Of a stretch of DNA of 64,000 bases, positions 47,733 through 62,402 are shown one piece after another. Numbering within the stretch: the first letter of the stretch is position 1; the number at the start of each line of letters is the position of its first letter. The position numbers and the translations under genes were made by a program. The notes under the pieces were generated by a model. It saw only the letters and a program-made list of their open reading frames with translations. It did no database searches and was not told the origin of the DNA. Source of the stretch: Hypoxylon rubiginosum (taxonomy: Eukaryota > Ascomycota > Sordariomycetes > Xylariales > Hypoxylaceae); the NCBI GenBank assembly GCA_902806565.1, contig CADCXA010000027.1, positions 310,001-374,000 of the forward strand. The letters run 5' to 3'.

Positions 47733-49124
47733 AACGGTCGGGATTTAGATATAGATGATCCAAGGTCCCTCGAGTTGCTGAGGATGACAATATTAACTTG
47801 CTGAAAAGTGTAAGGTTCATGAAAATCTCAAGTAAGCCGCTGTCCTTCGTCTGACGAGCAACGGGCTAGTTGAGAATGCATATGCTGTGTAACCAACGAT
47901 AAGCCAGTTATCTTACTTTTCAATAGATACCTAGGTAGATTGATAGTTTTCTCATTGTTAAAATGACGTTGGTAGGGCAGTTGCCGCCTCCTTAGATCGG
48001 TTAGATATTGGTCAGCCGAGAGGTGTGCATCGAGATTGTCAAAGTCAGAAAACGAAGTTAATCGGAATCACCAACTACAGCTACATTTCAGAAAGCCAAT
48101 ATTCTATCTGCAACGTGCTAGCGCGCAGAATAAGAACCACTCCTGAAGGATCCTAGCCATCACGCCATATATAAATAACCGTTCCATTATAGTGGAACTT
48201 GCTAAAAGCTATGCCCAATTACGCATAGTGAAGCCGAGGACTTTTGGAGCGGGTTTAAATCGAAGACTTCATGTAAAATATCCTATGTTCGCTTATCAGT
48301 TTCTCACAAAGTCAATATTTACCAACTTGCCAATATGCATTGTCAACAAAGGGCTAAGAGATTGGGAATGATAGGAGGATACGTACCTAGGTAAGTACCT
48401 GTTAAAAAAGAAAACCAGGGAAAGACGAGGCTTGAAGAGTGTGGTAGCTTAATAGAATAGCGATTTGCTAACTTGAAGCCATGTACGGTTGGACATCAAT
48501 AGCATCCATAGGAAGACCGGGCGTTAAACTTGTCCTTCTAGGCTACCTATTATAATATGTTATTGGCGAGAAGCAGCTTCACATCGGTGTACATCTAGAG
48601 ATGTACTGAGGCATCTGTATATCCATAGGATGTAGGTAGCTACCTGATAGCCATCACTAAGAGCTGACAAATTTAGACTTGAAGTGTCGGTCTTCCATGA
48701 AAATCTTTCGCGTCCATTGACTCTTCCCAAGTCCTACCTAGAAACCAATGATGGCCAACTGCATCCCTAGAGCACTCTAAAATTACACCGATTGCGGTAG
48801 TGTTTTCTTTGGGTTACAAGCCTGGATGAGTGCTACGTAAAATGGCCTTCATAGGTACCTACCTAAAAGGAGGTAGGTAGGTAGGTTATCCCATTACGTT
48901 GTCCTTGGAACATATAGTTAAATGGATACAATGACTTCGTAAGCTCAGGCATACATTGCTAATAAGTAGCATGTTCTATCACAGCTAGTAATGTTTTCGT
49001 ACTTTAGCAGTTCATTGACATTGTGGCTACATGTGGTTGATTCTACTACTATTTATGTGATGCGGTTACCCATAAAAGAAATAAAGAAATTGGCAGTTCT
49101 TATAGCAGTCATACAGGACCTCTC
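47733..49124. other. 1.4 kb intergenic region
   Basis: Promoters of the divergent F-box (minus) and lactonase-like (plus) genes. Rich in TACCTAGG motifs: near 47,929-47,938, 48,383-48,400, 48,635-48,645 and the run at 48,852-48,884 with repeated GTAGG. No gene. Confidence 0.6.
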
Positions 49125-50369
49125 ATGAAAGCCTTTCAACAATTTTCGTTTCAAACATTACGTCAACGCATAACGACGAAGAAAGAACAATCAATCATGA
49201 TGGCCTATCAAAGTGCCTTGCAGTTTGGTCTTAAAAAGCTCTTCGTTGGTAATCGAGGCCAGATGTTGGTTATCAGCTTTGACGGTATCAAGTTTACCAT
49301 CACGGGCAGGTACGTAATACGGGATTGGCTGCCGAGTTGGATGCTCTTCAAGGAGCCTAACTTTTTGTACGCCATTAACCCGTTAGCTGATGACACTGAT
49401 CTATTCCAGCTCGGTCCTGATCTTTCATCCAAAGCCCCGATAAAACGGGCAGATGGTACATTCTCTTGGACGAAGCAATTCTTAGACAAGCCCACGTTCG
49501 TATCCAGCTCTAAGGGCTCCCGCGGTGGCGTCCATCTCGAGTTCAACGCCGACAAGACCCGAATGGTCGAGGCATCGTTCTTTAGTAGCAAGATCGATAT
49601 TTGGGATATCTCGGCCGCCAATGGCAGCCTCAGACTAATGAAGAGTCTCTCTATCACGGGTAATCCGAGCCCCGGACGGAAACACCACCGTCCACATCAG
49701 GCCGTGCTCGATCCCACAGGTCGCTTTTTCGTCGTCCCAAACCTCACCGCTGATACATTACTAATCATAGATGCGAAGGATGACCGTTACGAGATCACCA
49801 ACATCGCCCCCGTACCTACTGGCGTCGGCCCGCGCCACGTCGCCTTCCTCACGAGAGAGGGAACGCACTACCTGGTCATGGTAGCGGAGTTCACCAACGA
49901 GCTCTTCCTTTTCGAGGCCGCGTATGTCGGCGACACCATTCTGCTCACGCAAATCCAGCGGCAGAGCACGTACGGCGGCATGCATCCCCGGGAAACCTCT
50001 AAAGTAGCCGAGGTCGAAGTCGCCCGAAACCAGCGCGACGTGTACGTGTCGAACCGGATCACGGGCGACGAGACGGACCACGTCGCGCACTTCGCCTTCT
50101 CGAGGAAGGATGGCGGCGCCGCGCGCCTCGATTACGTTTCCAGGGTCTCGAGCGGTGGCTTGCAGCCACGTTCATTCTGCCTTAGTTCGGACGCCGAGCA
50201 GCAATTCGTCTTTGTTGCTAACGAGACCGGCAAGTACGGGCTCGTCGCGCTTCAGCGGGATCCCGAGACGGGCGTTTTAGACCCAAATCCAGTGGCTAAA
50301 ATGTCAAACAAGGAGCTGGATGCACCCGGACAGTCAGGGCAGGGCCCTCATTTCGTCTGCGAGATATAA
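49125..50369 (+). CDS. lactonase-family seven-bladed beta-propeller protein
   Basis: Single exon, 414 aa. Propeller blades of the 6-phosphogluconolactonase-like fold (PF10282): KKLFVGNRGQMLVISFDG, LPSWMLFKEPNFLYAINP, GGVHLEFNADKTRMVEASFF, HRPHQAVLDPTGRFFVVPNL, GPRHVAFLTREGTHYLVMVA, DVYVSNRITGD, GGLQPRSFCLSSDAEQQFVF and GQGPHFVCEI. In the family the HPHQ-like and GPRH motifs line the lactone pocket. No signal peptide, so cytosolic; the substrate could be a sugar or aromatic lactone. Start alternatives are ATG codons at 49,197 and 49,200, just before the first blade. Its stop lies only 64 bp before the RIP-affected tandem repeat and 270 bp before the AT-rich block, yet the gene itself shows no AT drift. 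Confidence 0.88.
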   Translation: MKAFQQFSFQTLRQRITTKKEQSIMMAYQSALQFGLKKLFVGNRGQMLVISFDGIKFTITGRYVIRDWLPSWMLFKEPNFLYAINPLADDTDLFQLGPDLSSKAPIKRADGTFSWTKQFLDKPTFVSSSKGSRGGVHLEFNADKTRMVEASFFSSKIDIWDISAANGSLRLMKSLSITGNPSPGRKHHRPHQAVLDPTGRFFVVPNLTADTLLIIDAKDDRYEITNIAPVPTGVGPRHVAFLTREGTHYLVMVAEFTNELFLFEAAYVGDTILLTQIQRQSTYGGMHPRETSKVAEVEVARNQRDVYVSNRITGDETDHVAHFAFSRKDGGAARLDYVSRVSSGGLQPRSFCLSSDAEQQFVFVANETGKYGLVALQRDPETGVLDPNPVAKMSNKELDAPGQSGQGPHFVCEI

Positions 50370-50433
50370 GTTACCGGTAGGGACGCCCTGAAAAGGGGGG
50401 GACCACTATATATTAGATATTAGATAAGCGTTT

Positions 50434-50639
50434 GCCCAAGTTTTAGGAGGGGTCTTGTAGGGTGGGTGAGAAAGGTATTCCTAAATAAGAAGGAGGGTGC
50501 GAGCCTGTGGGGCTTCCTAATTAGGAAATATTGCCCGAGTGCCCGAGTTTTAAAAGGGGTCTTATAAGGTGGGTGAGAAAGGCATTCCTAAATAAAAAGG
50601 AGGGTGTAAGCTTGTGGGGCTTCTTAATTAGGAAATATT
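50434..50639. repeat. two 99-bp tandem copies differing only by transitions
   Basis: Copy 1 (50,434-50,532) and copy 2 (50,541-50,639) are the same length and align without gaps, separated by an 8-bp GCCCGAGT that repeats the unit's first eight bases. By hand I count 11 differences, all transitions; in nine of them copy 2 carries the A or T. That is the signature of RIP (C-to-T on either strand). It marks the edge of the AT-rich block. Confidence 0.85.
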
Positions 50640-52904
50640 TTTTTGGTTATAAATACTTTATAAATATTTATAGCGTTATAATATTATATAACGTTTAAAA
50701 AAAATAAAAAAAAAAGTAAAAAAAAAAGGATTTATATAAAATAAAAAATTTAAGCTTTATAAAAAAAGCGGTATTATATAGTAAAAATCTTAGTTTAAAC
50801 TTTATATTTTAAATATAAAAAATAATATAATATAATAAAAAGTTTTAAAAAAAAAATTATAATTATTATTTTATTATATTTTATTAAATTATTAGTTTAT
50901 TTAAATAATAAATATTTTTAATTTTATTTATTATAAGTTTTATATTAATATTTTATTTATATATTTAAATATTTAATTAATTTATATTTTTTTATATTAA
51001 TTTTATTAATATATTTTTTATTTAATATTTAATTATTATTATTATTAATATTAAATTTTATAAATTTAAAATTATTATTTATTTTTAAATAATTAGTTTA
51101 AAATATAGTTTTTATTAGTTTAAAATTCTTTTTAAATATAATAAAATAAATAAAATATAACTTTTTTAAAATATTAATAATATAATTTATATTTTAAATA
51201 AACTTTTTTTTTAATTATTTTAAAATATAATTAATATAATAAATAATTTATTTTTTTATAAAATTAATTTTATTTATTTAGTTATTAATTATATATATAT
51301 ATTTTTATTAAGTTAAATAATTAATAAAAATATATATATAAAAATAATAAATGTTTATTATAAATAAATTTAATAAATTATACTTTTATTTTAAATAAAA
51401 TTATATTTTAATAAACATTTTATAATTAAATAAAAATTAAATATTATATTAAATAAATTAAAGTAATAATAAATTTAAAGTTATATAAATATATTTTTAA
51501 ATTAAATAATTAATAAATAAATTTTAAATTAAATAATTTAATTAGTTTATTTTATTTAAAGTTAAAAATTAAGTTATAAAATTTATTATTATTAAATTTA
51601 AAAATTAAATTATTAGGTTTATTATTTTTAAATATTAAAAGTTATTTTATTAAGTTTATTTTATATATAAAATTATTAATTATACTTATTATATTTATTA
51701 TTATATATTTTAAATTAATGTTATTAATATTTTATATTAATTAAAATTATATATTAAATCTTTTTTTTAAATTATATTTAAAGATTATATATTAAAATTA
51801 TTACTTAAAAAGATAATTTCATTTTAATAATAATATTTTTTAAAAGCTTAAGTTATATAAATTATTTTTATAATAAATTTATTAAAATATTTATTAATAT
51901 TAATATATAATATTTTTTTTAAAAACATGGCTTTAATATTTATAATTATAATTATATTTATATTTTTAATAAATTATTAATCTTAATTCGTTATTTAGAA
52001 TTTATAGTTAATAAAAATAAAATAAATATAAAGTTTAAATTTTAAATTTATTTTAAAGTTATTATATTATATATATATTAAAATGTTTAATAAAAAAAAC
52101 ATTATAAGTTATATTAATAAATAATAAATAAAAAAACATAGTTAAAATAATAAAAAAATATAAAAAGAAAATTAAAATGTTTTAATAATAAAAAGGTGTT
52201 AAATATAAGTAGTAATTAATAAAGAAGTAATAAAAGAAATTATTATTAAAGTTTTTAAATATTAAATATATATATTTATTTTAATTTATTTTTATATTTA
52301 ATTAATATAATTAATATTATTATATTAATATAACTTTATTTTTATATTAAAATCTTAATATTAAATTATTTATATTATTTTTAATATTAATAAATTTTAT
52401 ATAAATATTATATTAAAACTAACTAAGTTATTTATATTATTATTTTTAACTTAATATTTATATAAAATGTTTTTTAACGAATAGTTTTTATTTATTATAT
52501 AATTAAGTGTAGATTAAATTTATAAAATATATAATAATATTTATAAAAAGTAGTTTTTAATTAGGTATTTAAATATTTATTTATAATTTTAAATAATATA
52601 ATATTTTTATTAAAAAATAATTAAAACTTAGTTATTTTAATATAATAATAAATGTTACACCTTTTTATATATATTTATTTTTATTTTTATTTATTTATTT
52701 ATTTAAGGTAAGTAGGTATTTTATTATAATATTATAAGATTATTATTTTTAATAAATAATTAATATAGTTTATTTATATTTTAGATTTTATTATAATATA
52801 TTAAATCGGATATATATTATATTTTTTTATGTTTTATTCCGCTCCCGTTTTTATATTTAGGTAGATATTTAAATAAAATAAATTTACTTATATTATCTTT
52901 AAAT

Positions 52905-53130
52905 TAAATTTAGTATTATAGTTTTTAAAATAAGTGGTTACTTAATAAATAGTTTTTATTAGATTTTTATTTATTTATTAATATATATAGTATTTTTTAT
53001 AAGTTTTATATAATTTATAAATTTAATATTATAACTTTTAAAATAAATAGTTATTTAATAAGTGGCTTTTATTAGATTTTTTTTTATTTATTAATTTATA
53101 TAATATTTTTTATAAGTTTAATATATAAAA
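52905..53130. repeat. 113-bp tandem duplication inside AT block
   Basis: Two neighbouring copies begin near AAATTTAGTATTATAGTTTT (52,905) and AAATTTAATATTATAACTTT (about 53,018). They share the same order of landmarks (AAAATAA, TTATTAGATTTTT, TTTTTTATAAG), offset by 113 bases. Differences are mostly G/A and C/T. Confidence 0.7.
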
Positions 53131-56100
53131 TTTATATTTATTTATTTTATATAATATTTAATTTTTAGTTTTTATTAATAATTAAATTTAGTTATAATAA
53201 TTTTATTTATAAATAAGTAAGTTAATTATTAATATATAATATATTTATTTTTATAGTATTTTTTTAATATTTTTTTTTTAATTAAAATATATAGTTTATT
53301 TTTTATTTTATTTTAATTGGTAGGTGTAACTTAATATATTATTTAAAATTAATTAAAACTAAAAAATAAAACTTTTTAAAGTTAATAATTTAAAATAATT
53401 AAATATAAGTTAATATATAATTAGTTTTAATATTTAATTTATATTTTTTTATTAAATTAATATATATTTTTTTTAATGTTTTTTTTTATGTTTTATAATT
53501 AGTGATAATAAATATAAATGTTAATATAAACCTTTTATAATTATAAGGCTTATTTTAAAATTTAATTAAGGTTTTATTTATAGTATTTATTTTTTTAATA
53601 AATATTAATAAAAGTTTTTTTTTTATTTTATTAAGTTAAATGTTTTTAATTGTTTTAAATAATAAAAAAATAGTTTTTAACAGTTTAATTAATATAAAAA
53701 TATTAAATATAGTTATATATATAATAATATTTAAATATAAAATAAAAAATTATATTATAAATTTAACGTTATTTATTATTTTTAAACCTTAAAAGTTATT
53801 TTTAATTAATATTATAAATATATTTTTTATAAAAAGTAAATATATAAGAATTTTTAATTTTAAATTATTTATTATAATAAATACTTGTTTTATTATTGTT
53901 TTTTTATTTAGAATTTTTAATTAATATTTAAAAAAAAAAATATAAGTGGCTTGTTTTTATTATTTTATAAAAGTAATTGTTATTTATAAGTTTATAAAAT
54001 AATATAAAGTGTTAAGGAAAATAATTACCTTTATTTAATAATTTAAAATAATTTTATTTAATTAAATTATTTTAAAATTTAATAAATATATATTTTTTAT
54101 TATTTGTTTATTATTTTTTAAACATTATAATAAAGTGGTATATATTAAGTTAGTTATTTTTATTTGTTTTATTAAAATAATAATTATTATAAATTTATAT
54201 TATAATTAATAACCAAGGAATTATTTATTTATTTATTTAATTTTAAAAAGTTTATTTGTTTTTTTTAGTTTTTTTTTATTAAAAGCTTTTTTTAGGTATA
54301 AAAGTAATAACTTGTTTATTAGTTTAAATTAAAAAAAGTTATTATAAAAAATTATAATAAACTATTTATTAAAATCTTTATTATAACGGTTATATACTTT
54401 TTAAATTTAAAGGTAAATTTACTAGAGATTTTTATTAAAAAGTATATTATATTTATTAATAATTAATATATTTATGTTTTTTAAAATGTTGGTTTTATTT
54501 TAAAATAATTTAATACGTTTATTAAAAGTTATTTTTACGGTAAAATAAATAGTTATTTTATTAAAAAATACCTTTATTTATTTTAAAATAACAATAATTT
54601 TAACTTTTTTTTAGATTTTTTTATTTTTTAAAATTTTTATTAAAGTTTTAATTATCTTGTTTTTTTTAGTATTATTATTATTAAAATATATAAGTAATTA
54701 AATATTGTTTTTTATTAATAAATAGTTTTTATTAAATTTAATAGTTTTTTTTTTATTAAGTATATTTAATTATAAAAAAAAGATATTTAAAGTTATAATT
54801 TATTTTTTATTTAAAGTATTTTTTTAAATGTATATTTTATTTATATTAATAAGTGTTTAACCGGGATAAATATTAACTATTATTTTTATAAGGTGGTTAA
54901 AAAAAGTTAAGGGATTTTTTTATTTTAAAAGTTATATAATAAAGTTTTTATTTATTTTAAAAAGTTTTTTATTTTATTTTTTAAATATATTATTACTTAA
55001 AATTTTAAATTTATATAAAATAATAAGCTTTAATTTATTTATAAATTTATATAATTTTTTTATATTAAATTAATTAAGGTTGTTTTTTTAAATTTTAATA
55101 TTATTATTAATAATTTTTAAAAGGGGGAGTTTATTTAAAGTTGGTTTTATAAGGTTTATATTAATAATTATTTTTTAATAATAATTTAATTTTTTATTTA
55201 TTAAGAAGTTAAAAACCTTAATAAAACCTTTAATTTTATAAAAATAAATTAGATTTATAATTTCAGTTTTAAATATTAATACGTTCCTTTTTAAAATATC
55301 CGTAATATATTATTATATATTAAAAATAAAAATATTAAATATGTTATATTTTTTTATTTCCTTTGTTTTTTTATTATTATTTTTAAGGTTATTATTATGT
55401 TTTTTAACGTTGAAATTATCATTAAAATTAATAAAGTTATTTTTATTAAGTTTTATATCTTAATTTTTATTATCTATAACAGTATTTTTTTTAAACTTTT
55501 TTAATAAGTTAAAATTTTTATTAATAAACTTAAAACGGTTAAATATTAAATTTTAAAATACCTTTTATATTTTAAAAAATATATTTATAACTTATAATAA
55601 AAAATCCTTTTAAAGTATTAATAATATTAGTTAAATTATAACGGTATAAATATATAAGCTGCTTTTTTTAAAATTTAAAAAGTAGGTTTTAATTAATAAA
55701 AATGTTAATATTTTATTTTTTAATATTATATGTTAATAATAATTATTATTATATAAAGTATTTTTAAATTTAATATAATTTTTAATTTATATTTTTAATT
55801 TAAATATAATTTTAATAATGGAAATATAATTATAAAAATATATATAATAAAACATAAAATTATAATATAAGTATACTTAGAATATATTAAACTAAACTTT
55901 AATATCGTTAAAAAATATTAACTTTTTAATGTTTTTTTTTATATTGTTATTAGAATTTTTAAATATAAGTGTTTTTAAATATAATTATTAATATTATATA
56001 ATAAAATAAATAATATTATAATATAGTTAATATTAATTAAGTTTTAAATAATAATAAGTATTATATTTAAATAAATAATTATAAACTTTTATAAATAATA

Positions 56101-59100
56101 GTTTTTAATTAAAAAATATTTAATTAAATATTTTTATTATAAGCTTATAAGTTATTTTTTTAAAGTTATTTTAATCGATAAAACCTAGTTATTTTTAAAG
56201 TAAGTTAATTTTAATAAGGATAAAATTAAATTAATTATACGTTAAAATCTATTATTTAGTTATATAGTTAATAATATAAAATATTAAAATTAAAAAGTAA
56301 TTTTTAATAAAAATATAAATATAATTATAGTTATATTTAAAAGTAATAATTATCATTTTATTTTAATAAATATAATTTTAATTAGATTTTTTTAAGTGAA
56401 ATATATTATTTTTAATTATATAAGTAAAAGATATTATAAGTTAAAATTAATTAAAATAATATTTTATTATATTATTATTTTTTATATTGTTTTTTTTTAT
56501 ATTATCTTAATATATTTTCTATATATAATAGTGTATTTATATTTTTATAAAGTTATAATAATAAATTAAGTTTCGTTTTTTTATTTTTTTTTTAATTAAT
56601 CGATATTTTTCTATATTTTTTTAAATAAAATAAAATAATTAGAATTTTTTATTACGGTTTTTTTTTTAGATTGTTTATAATTAAAGTTTTTTTAAAAATA
56701 ACTATTAATCTATTTTATAAAAACAGCGTATTTTTCGGTATATTTATTAATTATTATTTATATAAGGAACTTATTAATATTAATATTTTTATAGAATTAT
56801 AAAAAGCTATATAAATAAAAGAAACCGTGTTTATTAATTTTTATTATTTTAAAATATTTATTTATAGATTTAAATATATTATTTTTTATATTTATATATA
56901 TGATTTTTTTAAAAAATACTTATAAATAGTTATAAAACCATATAATAATTATAATAAGGTTTTAATTAACTTTTTTTAAAAAGCTTTAATATTAATTTAA
57001 CAGTTATTTTTATATCTTATATTTAATATTTTTATAATACTTAAAGTTTTAAAAGGCTTTTTTTATATTAATTTAAATTAAATTTAATAAATTATTAAGG
57101 TTTATTATAAATTATATAGCAGGTAGTTTATATTAAATAATAAAGTTTTTAAGTTTATTTTATTATTATATTTTTTTTTTATTAAATAAAAGCTATTATT
57201 ATTTATATATAGAAATTTTATTTAAAAACTTTTATATTTAATCACTATTAATTTTTTTCTTATATTTTAGTTTGTTTTTAACTTAAAAAAGCTTTTTAGG
57301 TTTTATTAACTAGTAAATATCCTGTATTTTAAGGAATAAAAACTTATTTATTTAGGTTTTATTAATTTAATTGTTATTATTTTTAATTATTTAATTAAAT
57401 ATAAGGAAAAGGAAAATTAAATAAATTATAGTTATAATATTATATTAATATAATTTAATAATAGTTTATTTATATATCTTATATTAGAAAAAACTTTTAA
57501 AATAATAAATTAAAATTGTTTTATATGTTTATAACTTAAAATTTTATTTGTTTTATAAATAAAACCATGGTATAAAATTGTTTATTATTATAGTTAATTT
57601 ATTTTAATTATATAAAAAAAGTTTAATAAATATAAAAATAAAATAATAAAAATTATAAATTTTTAAATATTAAATGTTTAATTTAATTTTAATATATAAT
57701 AACTTATTTATAAATTATATTTTTATATTTATTATAATAAGATTTTTTTTAATATATAAAAACTTTTAAATAAAATAAACTTTTTTAATATTATTAAATT
57801 AATTGCTGGTTATTAAAAAAAATCTAAATAAAATAATAATTAATAAAGTTTTAATATAATAATATTTTTAATCTTTTTATTAACTACTAATATTAACTAA
57901 TATATTTTTTATTTTTTAATATTTTATATTTTTATTTTTCTTATTATTAATTAATATTTTATTATTAAGGCTTATAATAAATTTATCCTACCGTTTTATT
58001 TTAACATATAAATTTAATAATTATTTATATTAATTAATGTTATTAAACGTAGTAATATAGTTTTTATTGGTAGTATTTTTATTAAAAATAAGCGGTGCTT
58101 AACCTTATTAAAAAATATAAATAAATTAAGGTGTAGATTTTTTTTTAATATTAATAATATAAGTGATATTTAAAATAATTTAAAATAATAATATTTTATT
58201 TTTATTTATTTAAAGATTTTAAAAGCTTTTATTTAAAAGTATATTTTTATAAAAATAATTTTATATTTTTAAAAAACGTAGGTATTTTATTATAAGATTT
58301 TTTCGTATATTTAATATTAATATAAAATTTTTTTTAATAGGTTTTTTATTGTTATATTATATTATATATATTTATTTAAAAAGGTTTTTAATTTTATATA
58401 GTAAAATTTTTATTATATTATAAAAGTTATTTATAAAAATAGTAATATATCTTATAATTTTATAATAAAATAAATTAAATTAATAGTTAATTTTTAAATT
58501 AAAATAAAAGTTTATAAACAAGCTATATATAATATTAATAGTTAAAAATTTCTTTTTTAAAAATTATAACTGTTTAATAATAAATAAAAAAAGATAAATA
58601 TAAAGATTAAAAAATATAATTAATTGGTAGTTAAATAAAACCTTTTTTTTTTTTATAGTTTTTATATATATATTATATATATAAAGCATTTTAATAAATT
58701 AAAAAAAGTATTTAATATAGTTTAAATGATATTTTTTTACACCTAGGTTTAAAAAGAAAAATGTTTATAACTAAATAAAAATATATTTAAATAAATTTTC
58801 TTATAAAATTAAAACTAAATTATAAATAAAATATTAAACAAAGTATAATTAATATTAATTTATAAATATATTTTTATTTATATAGGTTTATTTTTAAAAA
58901 TTAAATATATATTAAGATTAATAATAAAAAAGTATTTTATAAAAAAATGAATGTGATATTAAAACTATTTTTTTATTTATAAAATTATTTTTTTTATTAT
59001 TTATTAAATCTTAAAGAATTTAATTTATTATAATATAATTAAAAGATAATGTTTATTGATTTTTTTTAAAAGGTTTTTACGGTTTTAAAATCTTATTATA

Positions 59101-60397
59101 TTAATAGTTTAAAATATTAAAAATATTAAAATAAATAAATTTTATAATTTTAAAAATATAATGTTAATCTTTTTTTATTTTAAATTTATTATATGGTGTA
59201 AATTTTTTAGTTTTTTAATATTTAAAAATATAATATTAATATCTTGAAATTTAAAAAAAATATTATTTAAAAGGCACTAAAAATTTAATAATAAGGATGG
59301 TTAGATTTATAAGCTAAATAAAGCCTGTAAATTAAATATAATTAAAAAGTTAGAATATATTTAAACTAGATATTATTTTTTTTTATATAAGTTTTATATT
59401 ATTATTAATAAGTGGCTTTTTTTTAAAACCGTGTATATAATTAAATAATTTAAATGTATTAATAAATATATTATAAATTAATTTAATATAAATATATTAT
59501 AAAAAAACATTAAAAATAAACTTAATAATAACTTTAATATTAATATTATAAAATTTAAAATATATTTAATTATTTATATTTTTTTTATAGTTATATATAG
59601 TGATAATTTAACTTAATATTATTTAATATTTATATAATATAAACTATAATATTTAAAGTAAAATATATAATATTATTATTTTTATTATTATATTATTATT
59701 TTATTATTATATATTTATTTAAAGATTATTTTTATTTTAAGTAAATATATATTAATTTTTATAATTAAAATTTATTTTATATAATAATATATAAAAATAT
59801 ATAAACCTTATAGTTTTATTGTTATTTAAAATTATTGGTTTTAAAAAAGCTTAAATATATATAAATTTTATAGTTTTATTATTATTTTATATAACTATAA
59901 TTAAATAGAAATAAAATTAATTATTTTAAAATATTTTAAATAATAAATTTATATTAATTAAATATGAAAGTTTATAAAATTTAATTAGTTATATTATTAA
60001 ATTTTTATTAAAAAGTAATAATAGCTTTAAAAAAATAATAAAATAAAACTGGAATTTTAGTTATATAAATAAGTTATAAAGGCTTTTTTTTTTTAATATT
60101 TTAATTAATAGTTATAAAATTCTTATTTTTATTTAAAGTTAAAAAATAGGAATTAAAAAGAAATATTACTTAATATTTTAAAAGTTTTAATTATAGTTTT
60201 AATATTATTAAAATAATAAGATAAAGATTATTAAAATATTTAATGTTATTTTTTTTTTAGGTTTATTATAAATAAAAGTGTTAATAAATTTATAAATTAT
60301 TTATAAATATGTTTTTATTATTTATATTATATTAAATATATATTAAATAATATATTATTATATAACTTTTTAAATAAGTATTTTATATTATTAATAT

Positions 60398-60790
60398 AAC
60401 GGTAAAAAAGTTTATTATAATTATATATATTAATATTTTAACGGTTTAAATTAATAACTTATTATAATTAAAATTTTTTATTTTAATAATATTTAGTTTT
60501 ATGTTTTAATTTAGGATTTTAAAATATATTTTTAAGATATATATAGTTATATATTATGTTAATAGCAAGAAAATTTACTGTAACTATATATATTAATATT
60601 TTAATAGTTTAGATTAATAGTTTATTATAATTAAAGTTTTTTATTTTAATAATATTCGGTTTCACGTTTTAATTTAAAATTTTAATATATATTTTTAAGA
60701 TATATATAATTATATATTATATTAATAATAAAAAAGCTTATTATAATTATATATATTAATAGTTTAAATTTACAGCTTATTATAATTAAG
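60398..60790. repeat. 163-bp tandem repeat, about 2.4 copies, inside AT block
   Basis: The landmark (T/C)TTA-TATAA-TATATATATTAAT recurs at about 60,411, 60,574 and 60,737, a constant 163-bp step. Each copy goes on with TTATTATAATTAAA and a TTTTAATTTA..TTTTAAGATATATA segment. The middle copy keeps more C and G (for example TTTACTGTAACT) than its neighbours. Confidence 0.75.
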
Positions 60791-62270
60791 GATTCTTTTT
60801 TTAACTATAATTGGTTTTATATTTTATTATAAAAATTTAAAATATAAATAAATATAATTTTTTTTATTTTATTTTAAATGTTTATTTTATTTAAGATATT
60901 ATTTTTATTATAAGATTTTTTAGTTTATATAATATAATAGTAAATATAATTTTTGGTTTTAATTTTTATAAATAAAAACTTTAAATATAATAAGGTTAGT
61001 GAAATTTTTTTATATTATTTATATAATTAATATAGTTATTAAATTTAACTTTTATATTTTAATAATAATTATTTTAAATATAGTAAAATAATAAAAAGGA
61101 TTTTATTTTTTATATAATATAATTATTAATATTTATTTATATAAAACTTAATATATTTTTATTTTAATTAATAACTTAATTTTTTATTAATTTATATTAA
61201 ATATAATTTTTTTTTTTTTATATTTAAATTTATTCCTCTTTTTTTTATTATTTTTAATTTTTATTATTATATTTATATTTATAATTTTAATAAAGTTAAA
61301 TTTAAGATAAGGTTTTTATTATATTAGTTTAAATTTTATTATTATATTTTTTATTATAATATATTTAGTTAAAAAAATTAAAAAAGATAAATAATTTATT
61401 AAATTTAGTAATTTGGTTTTAAATTTTAATGTAGCGATATACCTAAAATTTATTATAAATATTATTAATTTATAATATTATTTTTAAAATATATATATTT
61501 TAATATTAATTTATATATAAAATTTAAAAGAATATATTATAAATAAAAAAAACATTATTATAATTATTAGAATTTTTATTTTTTAAGTGTTTTAAATTAA
61601 GTTTTTAAATAATAACTTAGTATAAAATAATTTTTTAATTATTTTATTATTAAACATTTTAATGTAAATATTTTATTATTAAAATAGTATTTATTTAACT
61701 AATTATTATTTATAGTATATAGAATATTAGTTTGTAAAATTTTAATAATTTTATTTTAATATTAAAGTAAGTATTTTATTTATTTTATAGTTAAATTTAT
61801 TTTATTATAAATATATTAAAGCTTATTTTAAATATTAAACTTATTTATAAATTAAGTTCTTATAATATCTAAATAAAAATATAATATTATTTAAATTATA
61901 AGGATAATAATAAGCTTATAAATTACTTAAAAAAAAAAACTTATTTAATATATATTTTTTTGTTTTTTAATAAATCGGTGTGTAAATATTATAAATAAAT
62001 ATTAATAGATGGTTTAGTTAAGTTAATTATTAATATATATATTTATTATATTAAAAGAATATTTAGTTAATTAAAAAAGGATTTTATTATATTAGTAAAA
62101 TATAATAAAAAGACGTTATTAAATTAGTTTTTAGTTTTAATTATAATGTTAAATAAATTATATTAATTAACCACGATAATAAAAATAAGTTAAATAAATA
62201 TATTATTACTTATAAAAACTATTAATATAAAATTAAAATTATAGTAAAAGTTATTATTTTTTATTAAAAA

Positions 62271-62402
62271 GTTTATAACAATTATAAAAGCGGTGTAAAA
62301 AACGTTAAAAATAAATCTTATTTAATTAAAAAATAAGTTTATAACGATTTTAAAAGTAGTGTAAAAAGTGTTAATAATAGATTTTATTTAATTAAAAAAC
62401 GT
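62271..62402. repeat. 66-bp tandem duplication inside AT block
   Basis: Copy 1 starts GTTTATAACAATT at 62,271 and copy 2 GTTTATAACGATT at 62,337. Both contain AAAAG, GTGTAAAAA, TTATTTAATTAAAAA in the same order. Confidence 0.75.
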